The notes under the pieces were generated by a model that was not told the origin of the DNA, searched no databases, and saw nothing but the letters and a program-made list of their open reading frames with translations. From DAOPXV01 sp035352535 (lineage in GTDB: Bacteria; Muiribacteriota; UBA9980), in the NCBI GenBank assembly GCA_964545075.1, contig CAZJFS010000034.1, positions 1-35,746 of the forward strand: 35,746 nucleotides of DNA, written 5' to 3'. Numbering within the stretch: position 1 is the stretch's first letter; each line of letters begins with the position of its first letter. Shown here one piece after another: positions 8,275-15,806 of this stretch. Made by a program: the position numbers and the translations under genes.

Positions 8275-8303
8275 ATTATCCTACAAATAAAGAATTTTGT
8301 CAA
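8275..8303 (-). promoter_or_regulatory. Sigma70-type promoter of the cyclase gene
   Basis: On the minus strand TTGACA (8298-8303) and GATAAT (8275-8280) are separated by 17 nt, one mismatch from consensus overall. The predicted start is near 8268, giving a leader of about 38 nt before the cyclase ATG. Confidence 0.7.
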
Positions 8304-8328
8304 ATTTATTTATGCCGGCTGAAAACAA

Positions 8329-8369
8329 AAAAAGGCCGCCAAAAATTATTTTTTCTGGACGGCCTTTTT
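8329..8369 (-). terminator. Intrinsic terminator after the EEP hydrolase gene
   Basis: AAAAAGGCCG (8329-8338) pairs with CGGCCTTTTT (8360-8369), with a 21-nt loop that can pair further. On the minus strand the stem is followed by a T-rich run. It lies 27 bp past the stop of the hydrolase gene. The flanking A and T tracts would let it work in both directions. Confidence 0.8.
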
Positions 8370-8395
8370 ATTTTTAAAAAATTTAGCTGGAATTA

Positions 8396-9421
8396 TTATT
8401 TGCCTTTAAAAAGGTTCTTTTGAATGTCGAGGATGCTCTTTCCGCCGCTTCCCGTTTCGGCCGTACCGGCGTCTTTAACCACGCTTTCCTTCCGCTCTTC
8501 GTTTTCGGCATTAGTTTCTATCGCGGCAGCTTTTGCCGCTACGCCCTTGTTAAACTTCAAAATAGCCTTGACCGGCCTGTGATCGGACGCCGTGTTATAT
8601 TCATTGCCGCCGGCTTCTACTTTTTCAACTGAAAAGAACCCGGGAGTTATGAATACAAAGTCGATGCACGCTTTTGACGGCGTCATGCCGTGCGCGGTGT
8701 TGAGGGCGCCCTTGACCTTCGCCTTTTCATAAGCGTTATCGAGCGCGGCGTTGATTATTCTGTAACTTTCGCTTTTGTCGGAGTATTTCGTGTTGAAGTC
8801 GCCGACCAGAATAACCGGATCTTTAAGTTTTTTGATATATTCGACGAGTTCTTTGGCCTGCGCCACACGGGCATATTCGGGAAATCCGAGGTGGGTGGAC
8901 AAGAAATTTATCTTCGTCCCTTTTATGTCCAACAGAGCGCATGAAACGCCCCGCGTTTCGGTCGCGGCCCCGCCGTCGCTGGATTTTCCGTGCGCCTTAT
9001 ATTTGACGAATTCTTTTTTCAGCATTTTATGTTCCGATAAAACGGCGTTGCCGTGTTTGTTGAGCTGTCCAAAAGGGCCGACCGTCGATGCTTCATGCCA
9101 GAAATAAAACATGCCGAGGCGGTCCGCGATATATTTATCTTCTTTGACGAATCTGGTGGTGAAGCGGTTGTCGTCGACTTCCTGCATGCCTATCAGGTCG
9201 GCTTTTTCATTTTTCAAAACTTTAACAACTTCATCGAGGAATTTCGTTCCGACGTATTTTGCGCTGTTGTTTTCAGAACCCTGGCCGCAGGCGATATTAT
9301 AGGAAATAACCTTGATCGCCGTTCCGTCCTGGGCGAATGATGCGCCCGAGGTTATAAAAAGCCCCGTGAAAAAAAGCGCCAGAAAAACAGCGGAAATTAA
9401 AAACATTCTTGAAAATTTCAT
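8396..9421 (-). CDS. Secreted endonuclease/exonuclease/phosphatase-fold hydrolase
   Basis: From the ATG at 9421 the protein has 341 residues. I prefer this start because AAGGGGG (9430-9436) lies 8 nt upstream and the product then opens with a clean signal peptide ending ASFA-Q. The earlier ATG at 9484 has no ribosome site. The mature part has the EEP motifs in order: ISYNIACG, GMQEVDDN (metal-binding Glu), VGDFNTK (Asp/Asn) and SDHRPVKA (Asp-His). This superfamily covers nucleases, sphingomyelinases and inositol phosphatases, and the substrate is not clear. A loose lipid-phosphodiesterase role would suit the neighbourhood but is inference. The C-terminal 50 residues are Ala/Glu-rich and low-complexity. 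The gene is probably monocistronic, ended by the hairpin at 8329. Confidence 0.88.
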   Translation of the reverse strand: MKFSRMFLISAVFLALFFTGLFITSGASFAQDGTAIKVISYNIACGQGSENNSAKYVGTKFLDEVVKVLKNEKADLIGMQEVDDNRFTTRFVKEDKYIADRLGMFYFWHEASTVGPFGQLNKHGNAVLSEHKMLKKEFVKYKAHGKSSDGGAATETRGVSCALLDIKGTKINFLSTHLGFPEYARVAQAKELVEYIKKLKDPVILVGDFNTKYSDKSESYRIINAALDNAYEKAKVKGALNTAHGMTPSKACIDFVFITPGFFSVEKVEAGGNEYNTASDHRPVKAILKFNKGVAAKAAAIETNAENEERKESVVKDAGTAETGSGGKSILDIQKNLFKGK

Positions 9422-9620
9422 TTTAAATTCCCCCTTGAAGCATAAACTTTTTATAATTATAAACAAAATTATTTTTTTCGGCATTCGATACCGGCAACAC
9501 GATTTTAGTTAATAACGTAAGGCGAATAGTTGTATTGGTCGCTTCTCTTACCATTATACTCCATAGACCGGCTTAATGTTTCGATTTTTTTGACCCCCCT
9601 GTTTTTACTGATGAAAATGA

Positions 9621-9657
9621 AAAACGGCCCGGAGCCGTTAAAAGTCCGGACCGTTTT
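9621..9657 (-). terminator. Intrinsic terminator after the LolA-like gene
   Basis: AAAACGG-C-CCGGA (9621-9633) pairs with TCCGG-A-CCGTTTT (9645-9657), with one mismatch. It lies 20 bp past the stop at 9678. The minus-strand exit is T-rich (rc of TGAAAATGAAAA). Confidence 0.75.
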
Positions 9658-9677
9658 TTATACGGGCGAAAACTTAA

Positions 9678-10466
9678 TTATTTTTCCATGTTCCTCTGCG
9701 TGAAAGTGTCTTTATCGAGGGCAAGGTCGTATTCGATTTTATCCAGCGCGAGTTTTGTCGAACTTGAATTTTTAACGTCCTTTATCGAAACTTCGTAAGG
9801 CGTCCATATGTTTTTAACTTTTTTCAGTTTTTTATTTTCAATCTGCTTCAAAAGCGCGCCGTCTTTTTTATCATAAAGCATTATCTGCAGCGGCAACTCT
9901 TTTTCAACCGAAACCTTGAACACGAATTTAGAATATTGCGAATCGGCGTCTTTTTTCTTGCATTCGATGACGTACGCTTTTTCGTTATCGACGGTCTCTT
10001 CCTTGACCGCCGCGTCGCAGACGTAATCGGCGGCGTGGAAATTATCCAGGTCCTCGTACGTGAAATCGCTTGAAACATATCGGACGGCGTTGTCCTTCGA
10101 AACGATCTTTCTGGTCTTTTTAAAGGATGAGAGGTAGATGTATTTTTCCTGGCTGCCGTCTTTTTCGTTGACTAGAAACGTCGTGTTCATCATGTCCGAG
10201 GGCGAGTGGAAATGCTGGAAATTGTTGAGGTTCTTGTTGTCGATCTTTTCGCGGTAGATGGTGAGCGTGCGTTCCTTTTCAGCGCCCGACGAATCGGCGA
10301 GTATCATTTTCATTTCGGCTTTCGACGTTTTGCCGACGTATCTGTCCTCGACTTTTTGAAGTATCTCAAGACCCGTGGCCGCGAAGGCTGTAGCGGCCGT
10401 TCCGGTTAAAATCGAGACAGCTGCTAAAAATGCCGCAGTCGTTAATAGAATTTTCTTGAATTTCAT
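9678..10466 (-). CDS. LolA-like outer-membrane lipoprotein-sorting protein
   Basis: From the ATG at 10466 the product has 262 residues with a signal peptide (cleavage near AFA-A, residue 29). The mature part matches the LolA-like 'outer membrane lipoprotein-sorting' family (PF17131 type): LEILQKVEDRY, an ERTLTIYREK strand, YIYLSSFKKTRKI and SDFTYEDLDNF near the middle. The fold is a half-open beta-barrel that carries a lipid chain in the periplasm. Such proteins often accompany RND/MMPL exporters, and one is encoded at 23584-25944. The ATG at 10484 is unlikely because it overlaps the ribosome site GGAGGT. The gene has its own promoter and terminator. Confidence 0.85.
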   Translation of the reverse strand: MKFKKILLTTAAFLAAVSILTGTAATAFAATGLEILQKVEDRYVGKTSKAEMKMILADSSGAEKERTLTIYREKIDNKNLNNFQHFHSPSDMMNTTFLVNEKDGSQEKYIYLSSFKKTRKIVSKDNAVRYVSSDFTYEDLDNFHAADYVCDAAVKEETVDNEKAYVIECKKKDADSQYSKFVFKVSVEKELPLQIMLYDKKDGALLKQIENKKLKKVKNIWTPYEVSIKDVKNSSSTKLALDKIEYDLALDKDTFTQRNMEK

Positions 10467-10476
10467 TTTTTTTATT

Positions 10477-10482
10477 ACCTCC
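10477..10482 (-). promoter_or_regulatory. Ribosome site that decides the LolA-like start
   Basis: GGAGGT lies 10 nt before the ATG at 10466. The upstream in-frame ATG at 10484 overlaps this site (ATGGAGG), so the shorter protein is the likely product. Confidence 0.7.
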
Positions 10483-10600
10483 ATTTTTACTGGGCGTTAG
10501 TATTTTATGCCGCCGGACGGCTTGATTCCAGCGGTTTTAAATACAAGACTTATGCCAACCGCTGCATGAAAAAAAGCTTTGCGATAAAAAGTTTTCCGCC

Positions 10601-10620
10601 GTATCGGCTCAAAGCCGTAC
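10601..10620. repeat. Inverted repeat at the LolA-like transcription start
   Basis: GTA-T-CGGCT, CAA, AGCCG-TAC forms a 20-bp near-perfect palindrome. It covers the predicted start of the minus-strand transcript (about 10618). It may be an operator or a 5' mRNA hairpin. Confidence 0.35.
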
Positions 10621-10624
10621 CAAA

Positions 10625-10653
10625 ATGTTACCAGATTGCGCCGATAAAGTCAA
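10625..10653 (-). promoter_or_regulatory. Sigma70-type promoter of the LolA-like gene
   Basis: On the minus strand TTGACT (10648-10653), a 17-nt spacer and TAACAT (10625-10630) are preceded by CTGG, giving an extended -10 (TGG before the hexamer). The leader would be about 150 nt. Confidence 0.5.
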
Positions 10654-10721
10654 ATCTATAAAAATCAGAACGTTTATTATAAGTTATAACCTGCCGGTTT
10701 ATAAAAAAATGATAAAACCGG

Positions 10722-10749
10722 TTGACAATGTAGCGCCCTAATTGATAAC
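10722..10749 (+). promoter_or_regulatory. Sigma70-type promoter of the lipid kinase gene
   Basis: A perfect TTGACA (10722-10727), a 16-nt spacer and GATAAC (10744-10749) lie upstream. The predicted start near 10757 gives a leader of about 27 nt to the ATG at 10784. Confidence 0.6.
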
Positions 10750-10783
10750 ATAAAGCGGGAGAGTTTTCAAAAAAGGCGTGAAT

Positions 10784-11809
10784 ATGAATTCCGAAAAAAC
10801 GCGGGTTGAATATAAAATAGCGATAATCATTAACGAATATTCCAAAGGCGGCGACTACAGGCCGCTTATTAACGAGGAATTATACAAGCAGATCGACGCT
10901 TTTCAAAAAGAAGCGGGCCGGACGATCGCCGTTTCCTTCACCAGAAATAAAACCCATATTCAAAAATGCGTCACTTCGCTTCAAAAAGAAGGCTATAACA
11001 CGCTTGTAATATGCGGCGGCGACGGAACGATAAACGACGTCCTTCAGCATCTGAACGAAGGCACCCTTATAATCCCGATTCCCGGCGGAAACGCCAATGA
11101 TTTCGCGAGAAGGCTCAATATATTCCACTGGCGCGACAGCGTTCAGGTGCTTAGAAACCTTATGAAGGGCGCAGTGAATATAATCGGCGTCGACGTCGGC
11201 GAGATAGTTTTCAAGGACAAGGACGGCAAGACGCTGAAGCGGAGGTTCGTAAATAACTGCGGATTGGGCGTTACGGCGGATACCGTCCGGCGCGTCGATG
11301 GAATGGTCGATAAAGCCTACCTCAGAAGCGGATTTTTGAGCCTCATGAGCGCGCCGGCTTTTATGCTCACGTACTATTCATCGAAGCTGAAAAGAAACAT
11401 ACACATGAAATGCGTCGGCATCGAGATGCTTTTATGCAGCCGCGTCGGGCGGTACGCTAATTTTGCGCCTTATAAACACGAAAACGACGGAACCATTCAT
11501 TTTATCGTCTTTAAAGATCTGAGCTTTTTTAAACGCATCCTTTTGATCCTGCTGCTTAAATTCGGGAAGAGACTCGTGATTTCAGGCCTCGTCGAATATT
11601 TCCATGCGAGCCCTGAAAGGCCGGAAATTCGCGACAGCAATATGTTCGGCCTGGCCGTCAGAGATGTCAGCAGCGTCTGGGGAATGCTTCACGACAAAAC
11701 GCTTTTGCACGTCGATGGAAATCTCGTGCCGGAATTCGCCGAGATAGTCCAGAGCGACTGCAGGATTAACGTGCGGCCGAAATTTTTAAGAACCGTCGCG
11801 CCCTGTTGA
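10784..11809 (+). CDS. Diacylglycerol-kinase-family lipid kinase
   Basis: This 341-residue protein is of the DAGK catalytic family (YegS/BmrU/DgkB-like). It has the nucleotide-binding GGDGTIND (78-85) and PGGNANDFAR (100-109), where most relatives have GTGNDFAR. The C-terminal domain supplies the lipid-binding sandwich and ends near DGNLVPEF. It would phosphorylate a membrane lipid such as diacylglycerol or a long-chain base, and the exact lipid is unknown. I choose the ATG at 10784 over the GTG at 10778 because AAAAGG (10771-10776) is 7 nt from the ATG but touches the GTG. It stands alone with its own promoter, 218 bp before the large lipid-type block. Confidence 0.9.
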   Translation: MNSEKTRVEYKIAIIINEYSKGGDYRPLINEELYKQIDAFQKEAGRTIAVSFTRNKTHIQKCVTSLQKEGYNTLVICGGDGTINDVLQHLNEGTLIIPIPGGNANDFARRLNIFHWRDSVQVLRNLMKGAVNIIGVDVGEIVFKDKDGKTLKRRFVNNCGLGVTADTVRRVDGMVDKAYLRSGFLSLMSAPAFMLTYYSSKLKRNIHMKCVGIEMLLCSRVGRYANFAPYKHENDGTIHFIVFKDLSFFKRILLILLLKFGKRLVISGLVEYFHASPERPEIRDSNMFGLAVRDVSSVWGMLHDKTLLHVDGNLVPEFAEIVQSDCRINVRPKFLRTVAPC

Positions 11810-11840
11810 TTTTTAAAGTTTCCGAAACCTTGATCCGCTT

Positions 11841-11857
11841 TTTAACGTCCCGTTAAA
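11841..11857. repeat. Palindrome upstream of the block promoter
   Basis: TTTAACGTCCCGTTAAA is a perfect 7-bp inverted repeat around a 3-bp centre. It lies 7 bp upstream of the -35 box at 11865 and 32 bp after the lipid kinase stop. No T-run follows, so an operator or activator site is more likely than a terminator. Confidence 0.5.
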
Positions 11858-11864
11858 TTATATA

Positions 11865-11893
11865 TTTACAATATAGCGCTTTTCTGGTAAAAT
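11865..11893 (+). promoter_or_regulatory. Distal promoter of the 12028-27075 block
   Basis: TTTACA (11865-11870), 17 nt, TAAAAT (11888-11893), with TGG just before the -10 (extended -10). Each hexamer is one base from consensus. The predicted start near 11900 gives a leader of about 128 nt. Confidence 0.65.
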
Positions 11894-11963
11894 TATCCCG
11901 TGATTTCAATACCAAAGATTAACTTTATGAATGTTTTAGTGTTTTGACCGGCGCTTATCGACT

Positions 11964-11992
11964 TTGCCCGCTTGTTTCCGGCCTTTGATAAT
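11964..11992 (+). promoter_or_regulatory. Proximal promoter of the 12028-27075 block
   Basis: TTGCCC (11964-11969), 17 nt, GATAAT (11987-11992). The predicted start near 11999 gives a leader of about 29 nt before the ATG at 12028. It is weaker at -35 than the distal one. Together they form a tandem pair. Confidence 0.45.
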
Positions 11993-12027
11993 ATGTAAAA
12001 ACTAAATATTTTTCTAGGAGAGAGAAT

Positions 12028-15000
12028 ATGAGCGCCAAGACCATATCATCATTACTCAGGTTCGCGGGTTCGCAAAAAACGGCTATTTCTTATTCAACGG
12101 GCGCAGAATGGTGCGATATGAGCTATCGGGACTTTGATGATATTGTCAGGGAATCAAGGTCTTTTCTTCTGAAATTCGGCGTTAAAAAGCGCGACAGGGT
12201 TTTGATATTGGCCGAAAATCACGCGAAATGGCTGCCCATTTTCATAGCCATAACGACCTACGGCGCTATAGCCGTTCCGGTTGACGGGCAGGCTTCGAAT
12301 ATGAGGCTCTTAAATATTTTAAACGATTCGAAACCGAAGCTCGTCATCGTCTCGAAACAGTCCGAGGAAAAGGTAATGGTCGTATTCAACGACATTCCAT
12401 TTTCATCCGCGCTGGTTAATTTCCACTTCGACCTTCTCCAGTCCAAGGGCGAAATAGTCTCCGAAAGCGTTCCGCCCCATCCACCGCAGGAGAACGATCC
12501 GGCTATGATCGTGTACACCTCCGGAACTACCGGGGCTCCCAAAGGCATTACCCACAGCCATTATTCAATATGCTCCGCCGTAGAACATTCGCTCAAGGTC
12601 GGAAACATCTCGGCGGAAGACGTCATGCTCACCATACTTCCTTATACGCATGTCTTCGGGCTTATAAACGCCGCGCTCGTTCCGTTCTACCTCGGCGGCC
12701 GCAACGTTATAGGAAATACGTTAAACCCGATGGAACTTCTCACTATAATTTCAAACTATAACGTGAGCTACGTCTGCCTTGTGCCAAGGCTCGCCGAAGT
12801 TTTCGCCGGGCTTTTAACTCATATGGGCAGGAAATTCACCGGTCTGAAAATAACCATAGGCGGCGCGAATTGCCGTCCCGACATAATAACGAGATTGCGC
12901 GCGCTTGGAATCAAGGTCGGTTTTGGATTCGGGATGACCGAAACATGCGGCGGAATTTTCAATTCGTTCGACGCGCCGTCCGGATCGGTCGGAAAAGTGG
13001 CGGAACCCGTTGCGGTGAAAATAGATAACCCTAAGGATGGCATTGGAGAGCTTTTAATAGCGTCGCCGTCGAACACCATCGGTGTGTACGGCAGGCCGGA
13101 GCTCAACAAGACGCTGTGGGCCGACCAGAATTACCTGCGGACGGGGGATATCGCGCAGATAGATGAAAACGGCTTCGTTTACATACGCGGCAGGCTTAAA
13201 GACGTAATAATACCGGCTGGCGGAATGAACATATATCCCGATGAATTGGAGGAACGGCTGGGCAACCTTCCGTTTATAAAGGAATATTGCGTGATCGGCG
13301 TCAGCGATCACGGGACGGAATATCCGGCGCTCGCCTATCGCGCCGACGAAGATTTTTTAACGAAGAACGACGTTTCGAACGTCCGGGAATATATCGAATC
13401 GAAGATAGGCGAAATAACTTCATCGTGGCCGGAATGGGAGCGCTTTAACTCGTTGTTTAAAATTGACGAGCCGCTTCCGAGAAGCTATAGTTTCAAGGTT
13501 CAGAGGAACAGCCTCCTTGAAATGCTCAAATGCAAAAGTGAATTTGATTCTAAAACGGCGTCGTCGGCCGAAACGGAATCCCGGGACGCGGAGGTCGCGA
13601 CGCTTTTTGAAAACGTTAAGCCTTTGATAGCGGCGCACCTGAACATTCCCGCCGAGGAGCTTTCGATTTATAAACCGCTTTCGCGTTTCAACAGGCTTGA
13701 TTCGCTCGGAAAAATGTCGCTTCTGGCGTACTTTCAACATAACTTCCAGCTGGAGATAGGCGAGTTCACTGAAGCCGATTTTACGACGTTTTCGGCTTTC
13801 ATTAAAATGCTTTTAAGGACGAATCCGAAGGAAAAACTAATGGGCGTCGACCTGAAGGAAAAGATAGACGATATGCCGATACCCGTTCCTCTCGACTATA
13901 CCGTAGAAGGCATAGCGAGGCGTCAGAAGTTCCTCGAAGAGAGATCGGGCGCGAATCTCGCGGTACTTTCAAAGCTTGATTATTCGGGTTCGGAGGCGCT
14001 TCAGGGAAACGTGGAGAACCTCTTCGGCTTCTGCCAGATGCCGCTTGGAATAATGGGGCCGCTTAAAATAAACGGGGAATACGCGAGCGGAGAGTTCTTC
14101 GTCCCTCTCGCGACGACCGAAGGCGCGCTTGTCGCGTCGCTCGCCCGCGGAGCGCAGCTCATAACCGTAAGCGGCGGCGCCGAAACGAAAGTTTTCGCCG
14201 ACAGCATTCCGCGCACTCCTATATTTATGTTCGGATCCCTCGCCGGTATGGCCGAATTCTCGGAATGGGTCAAAATCAATTACGCGAAATTGAAGGAAGT
14301 CGCCGAAAGCACTACGAAGCACGGCAAGCTTTTATCCATAGACCAGTATCCGCTGGGCGCGAATCTATGCCTGCGCTTCAATTATAATTCGGGCGACGCT
14401 TCAGGCCAGAACATGACGACTATATCGACTCACAAGGTAATGCAATATATAAAAAACGAATATTCCGGAAATTTAATAGATTGTTTTCTCGAATGCAATT
14501 TGTCGGGCGATAAAAAAATGAACGCGCTCAATTTTACCCAGAACCGCGGAAAGAAGGTCATCGCGAGGGTGGTAATAAAAGGCGAGACCATAAAGACCTA
14601 CCTCAAGACCACCGCGGAACGCATGTTCAAATTCTACGAGATGTCGGTCATGGGTTCCGCTCAGGCTCATACTCTCGGGCTTCAGGCACACTATTCGAAT
14701 TCGCTCACGGCCTTATACATGGCCTGCGGGCAGGACCCCGCGTGCGCGGCCGAATCGGCCTGCGGAATAACAAACTTCGAGCTTGCTAATGGCGATCTTG
14801 CGGTAAGCGTCACTCTTCCGGGTATAATGGTGGGAACGGTCGGCGGAGGAACTAACCTTCCTACGCAGAAGGCGTGTCTCGAGGTGCTCGGCTGTCACGG
14901 CGCGGGCAAGGCTAAAAAACTCGCGGAAATAGTAGCGGCGACGGTTCTGGCCGGCGAAATTTCCCTTTCAGCCTCCATGTCGGCTGACGATTTCGCGGAA

Positions 15001-15033
15001 GCCCACGCGTCATACGGAAGATCTAAAAAATAA
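12028..15033 (+). CDS. Adenylation - carrier protein - HMG-CoA-reductase fusion
   Basis: This 1001-residue three-domain protein is read without a break. (1) Residues 1-505 are an AMP-forming acyl ligase: YTSGTTGAPKG 163-173, GFGMTET 299-305, RTGD 371-374, catalytic Lys K490. (2) Residues about 522-597 are an acyl-carrier domain with the phosphopantetheine Ser S559 in RLDSLGKM. (3) Residues about 610-1001 are a class I HMG-CoA reductase: catalytic E698 (ATTEG), K829 (GDKK), D903 (ACGQD), H993 (EAHASYGRSK), plus GDASGQNM 789-796 and TVGGGTNL 937-944. By eye, human HMG-contact positions R590, S684 and K735 become M734, E822 and M872. The order mirrors carboxylic acid reductases, so it may load an acid on the carrier and reduce it with NADPH. 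It is the first gene after tandem promoters, with AGGAGAG before the ATG. Confidence 0.93.
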   Translation: MSAKTISSLLRFAGSQKTAISYSTGAEWCDMSYRDFDDIVRESRSFLLKFGVKKRDRVLILAENHAKWLPIFIAITTYGAIAVPVDGQASNMRLLNILNDSKPKLVIVSKQSEEKVMVVFNDIPFSSALVNFHFDLLQSKGEIVSESVPPHPPQENDPAMIVYTSGTTGAPKGITHSHYSICSAVEHSLKVGNISAEDVMLTILPYTHVFGLINAALVPFYLGGRNVIGNTLNPMELLTIISNYNVSYVCLVPRLAEVFAGLLTHMGRKFTGLKITIGGANCRPDIITRLRALGIKVGFGFGMTETCGGIFNSFDAPSGSVGKVAEPVAVKIDNPKDGIGELLIASPSNTIGVYGRPELNKTLWADQNYLRTGDIAQIDENGFVYIRGRLKDVIIPAGGMNIYPDELEERLGNLPFIKEYCVIGVSDHGTEYPALAYRADEDFLTKNDVSNVREYIESKIGEITSSWPEWERFNSLFKIDEPLPRSYSFKVQRNSLLEMLKCKSEFDSKTASSAETESRDAEVATLFENVKPLIAAHLNIPAEELSIYKPLSRFNRLDSLGKMSLLAYFQHNFQLEIGEFTEADFTTFSAFIKMLLRTNPKEKLMGVDLKEKIDDMPIPVPLDYTVEGIARRQKFLEERSGANLAVLSKLDYSGSEALQGNVENLFGFCQMPLGIMGPLKINGEYASGEFFVPLATTEGALVASLARGAQLITVSGGAETKVFADSIPRTPIFMFGSLAGMAEFSEWVKINYAKLKEVAESTTKHGKLLSIDQYPLGANLCLRFNYNSGDASGQNMTTISTHKVMQYIKNEYSGNLIDCFLECNLSGDKKMNALNFTQNRGKKVIARVVIKGETIKTYLKTTAERMFKFYEMSVMGSAQAHTLGLQAHYSNSLTALYMACGQDPACAAESACGITNFELANGDLAVSVTLPGIMVGTVGGGTNLPTQKACLEVLGCHGAGKAKKLAEIVAATVLAGEISLSASMSADDFAEAHASYGRSKK

Positions 15034-15047
15034 CGGAGCGTAAAAAT

Positions 15048-15806
15048 ATGAGAGTCGTTCTTGTAACGTCCGAATCGACGTATGTAAAAGATAATTATTA
15101 TTCGCTTCTTGAAAAACTGACGGATAAGAAACTGCTTCCCGCGGGGGTAGAGATCGCGGGCCTCGTCATTATCAAGACCGTTTCATTCTCGCTTATCAAG
15201 ACGGCGTTTTCGCTTATGCTCATAGGCGTGACGTGCATTTCTTCGACGCTTTTTAAAAATATGTTTTCATCGGTTTTCTCGGATCCGCGCGCGGCCCTTG
15301 CAAAAACAAGGGATATACCGGTGTTGAAGCTCGCGAATATAAATCTGCCCGAATCGATTCTGAAGATAAAAGAGTTAAAGCCCGACCTGATAGTCAACAT
15401 AAGGACGCGCAATATCTATAAAAAAGACGTTCTTGCCCTTCCATCCGTCGGATGCATTAACGTTCATCACGGCCTTTTGCCGGATAACAGGGGAACCATG
15501 TGCGATTTATGGGCATGGTATGAAGGCCGGCCGGTCGGCTTTACCGTTCACTGGATGAACGAAAAGATAGACGACGGCGACATAATTTTGACGCACGAGA
15601 TCGACGTTTCAAAGATCGCGAGCTACATCGATATACCATATCTTTCGAGTCAGTTCGAATCGGGCCGGCTTATCGAATGTTTCGCGAAAATAGCCAGGGA
15701 AGGGCGCACGGCCGGAATAAAAAATATAACCGAAAATAAAAGATTCACCAAGAATCCGACTTACGAGCAGATAAAGGAAATTAAAAAAAAGGGGCTGAAT
15801 TTATGA
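15048..15806 (+). CDS. Formyltransferase-family protein
   Basis: This 252-residue protein is of the formyl_trans_N fold (methionyl-tRNA formyltransferase, sugar-amine formyltransferases). The catalytic triad is present: N138 and H140 in NVHHGLLPDNRG, and D175 in KIDDGD. It would move a formyl group from 10-formyl-tetrahydrofolate to an amine. It lacks the C-terminal tRNA-binding domain of Fmt (normal Fmt is about 310 residues), so a small-molecule or lipid amine is more likely than tRNA. A hydrophobic stretch at about 46-68 (SFSLIKTAFSLMLIGV) may touch the membrane. It starts 14 bp after the fusion gene and overlaps the hydrolase gene by 4 bp, so it belongs to the same transcript. Confidence 0.85.
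   Translation: MRVVLVTSESTYVKDNYYSLLEKLTDKKLLPAGVEIAGLVIIKTVSFSLIKTAFSLMLIGVTCISSTLFKNMFSSVFSDPRAALAKTRDIPVLKLANINLPESILKIKELKPDLIVNIRTRNIYKKDVLALPSVGCINVHHGLLPDNRGTMCDLWAWYEGRPVGFTVHWMNEKIDDGDIILTHEIDVSKIASYIDIPYLSSQFESGRLIECFAKIAREGRTAGIKNITENKRFTKNPTYEQIKEIKKKGLNL

Larger units (their letters stand above)
10467..10783. other. Divergent intergenic region (317 bp)
   Basis: This is the only gene-free gap over 300 bp. It holds the minus-strand promoter at 10625-10653, the palindrome at 10601-10620 and the plus-strand promoter at 10722-10749. I see no further gene. The rest, especially 10485-10600, has no structure I can support. Confidence 0.6.

Noticed and set aside
9422..9484. Longer start for the EEP hydrolase at 9484.
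   Set aside because: No ribosome site there, and the extension would precede the signal peptide.
10467..10484. Longer start for the LolA-like protein at the ATG at 10484.
   Set aside because: It overlaps the GGAGGT ribosome site, and the start at 10466 gives a standard signal peptide.
12028..15033. Reading the gene as two or three fused neighbours from a sequencing error, or as a mevalonate-pathway HMG-CoA reductase.
   Set aside because: The frame is continuous for 1001 codons with linkers between domains, and HMG-contact residues differ by eye alignment. Mevalonate-pathway use is not excluded but is less likely.
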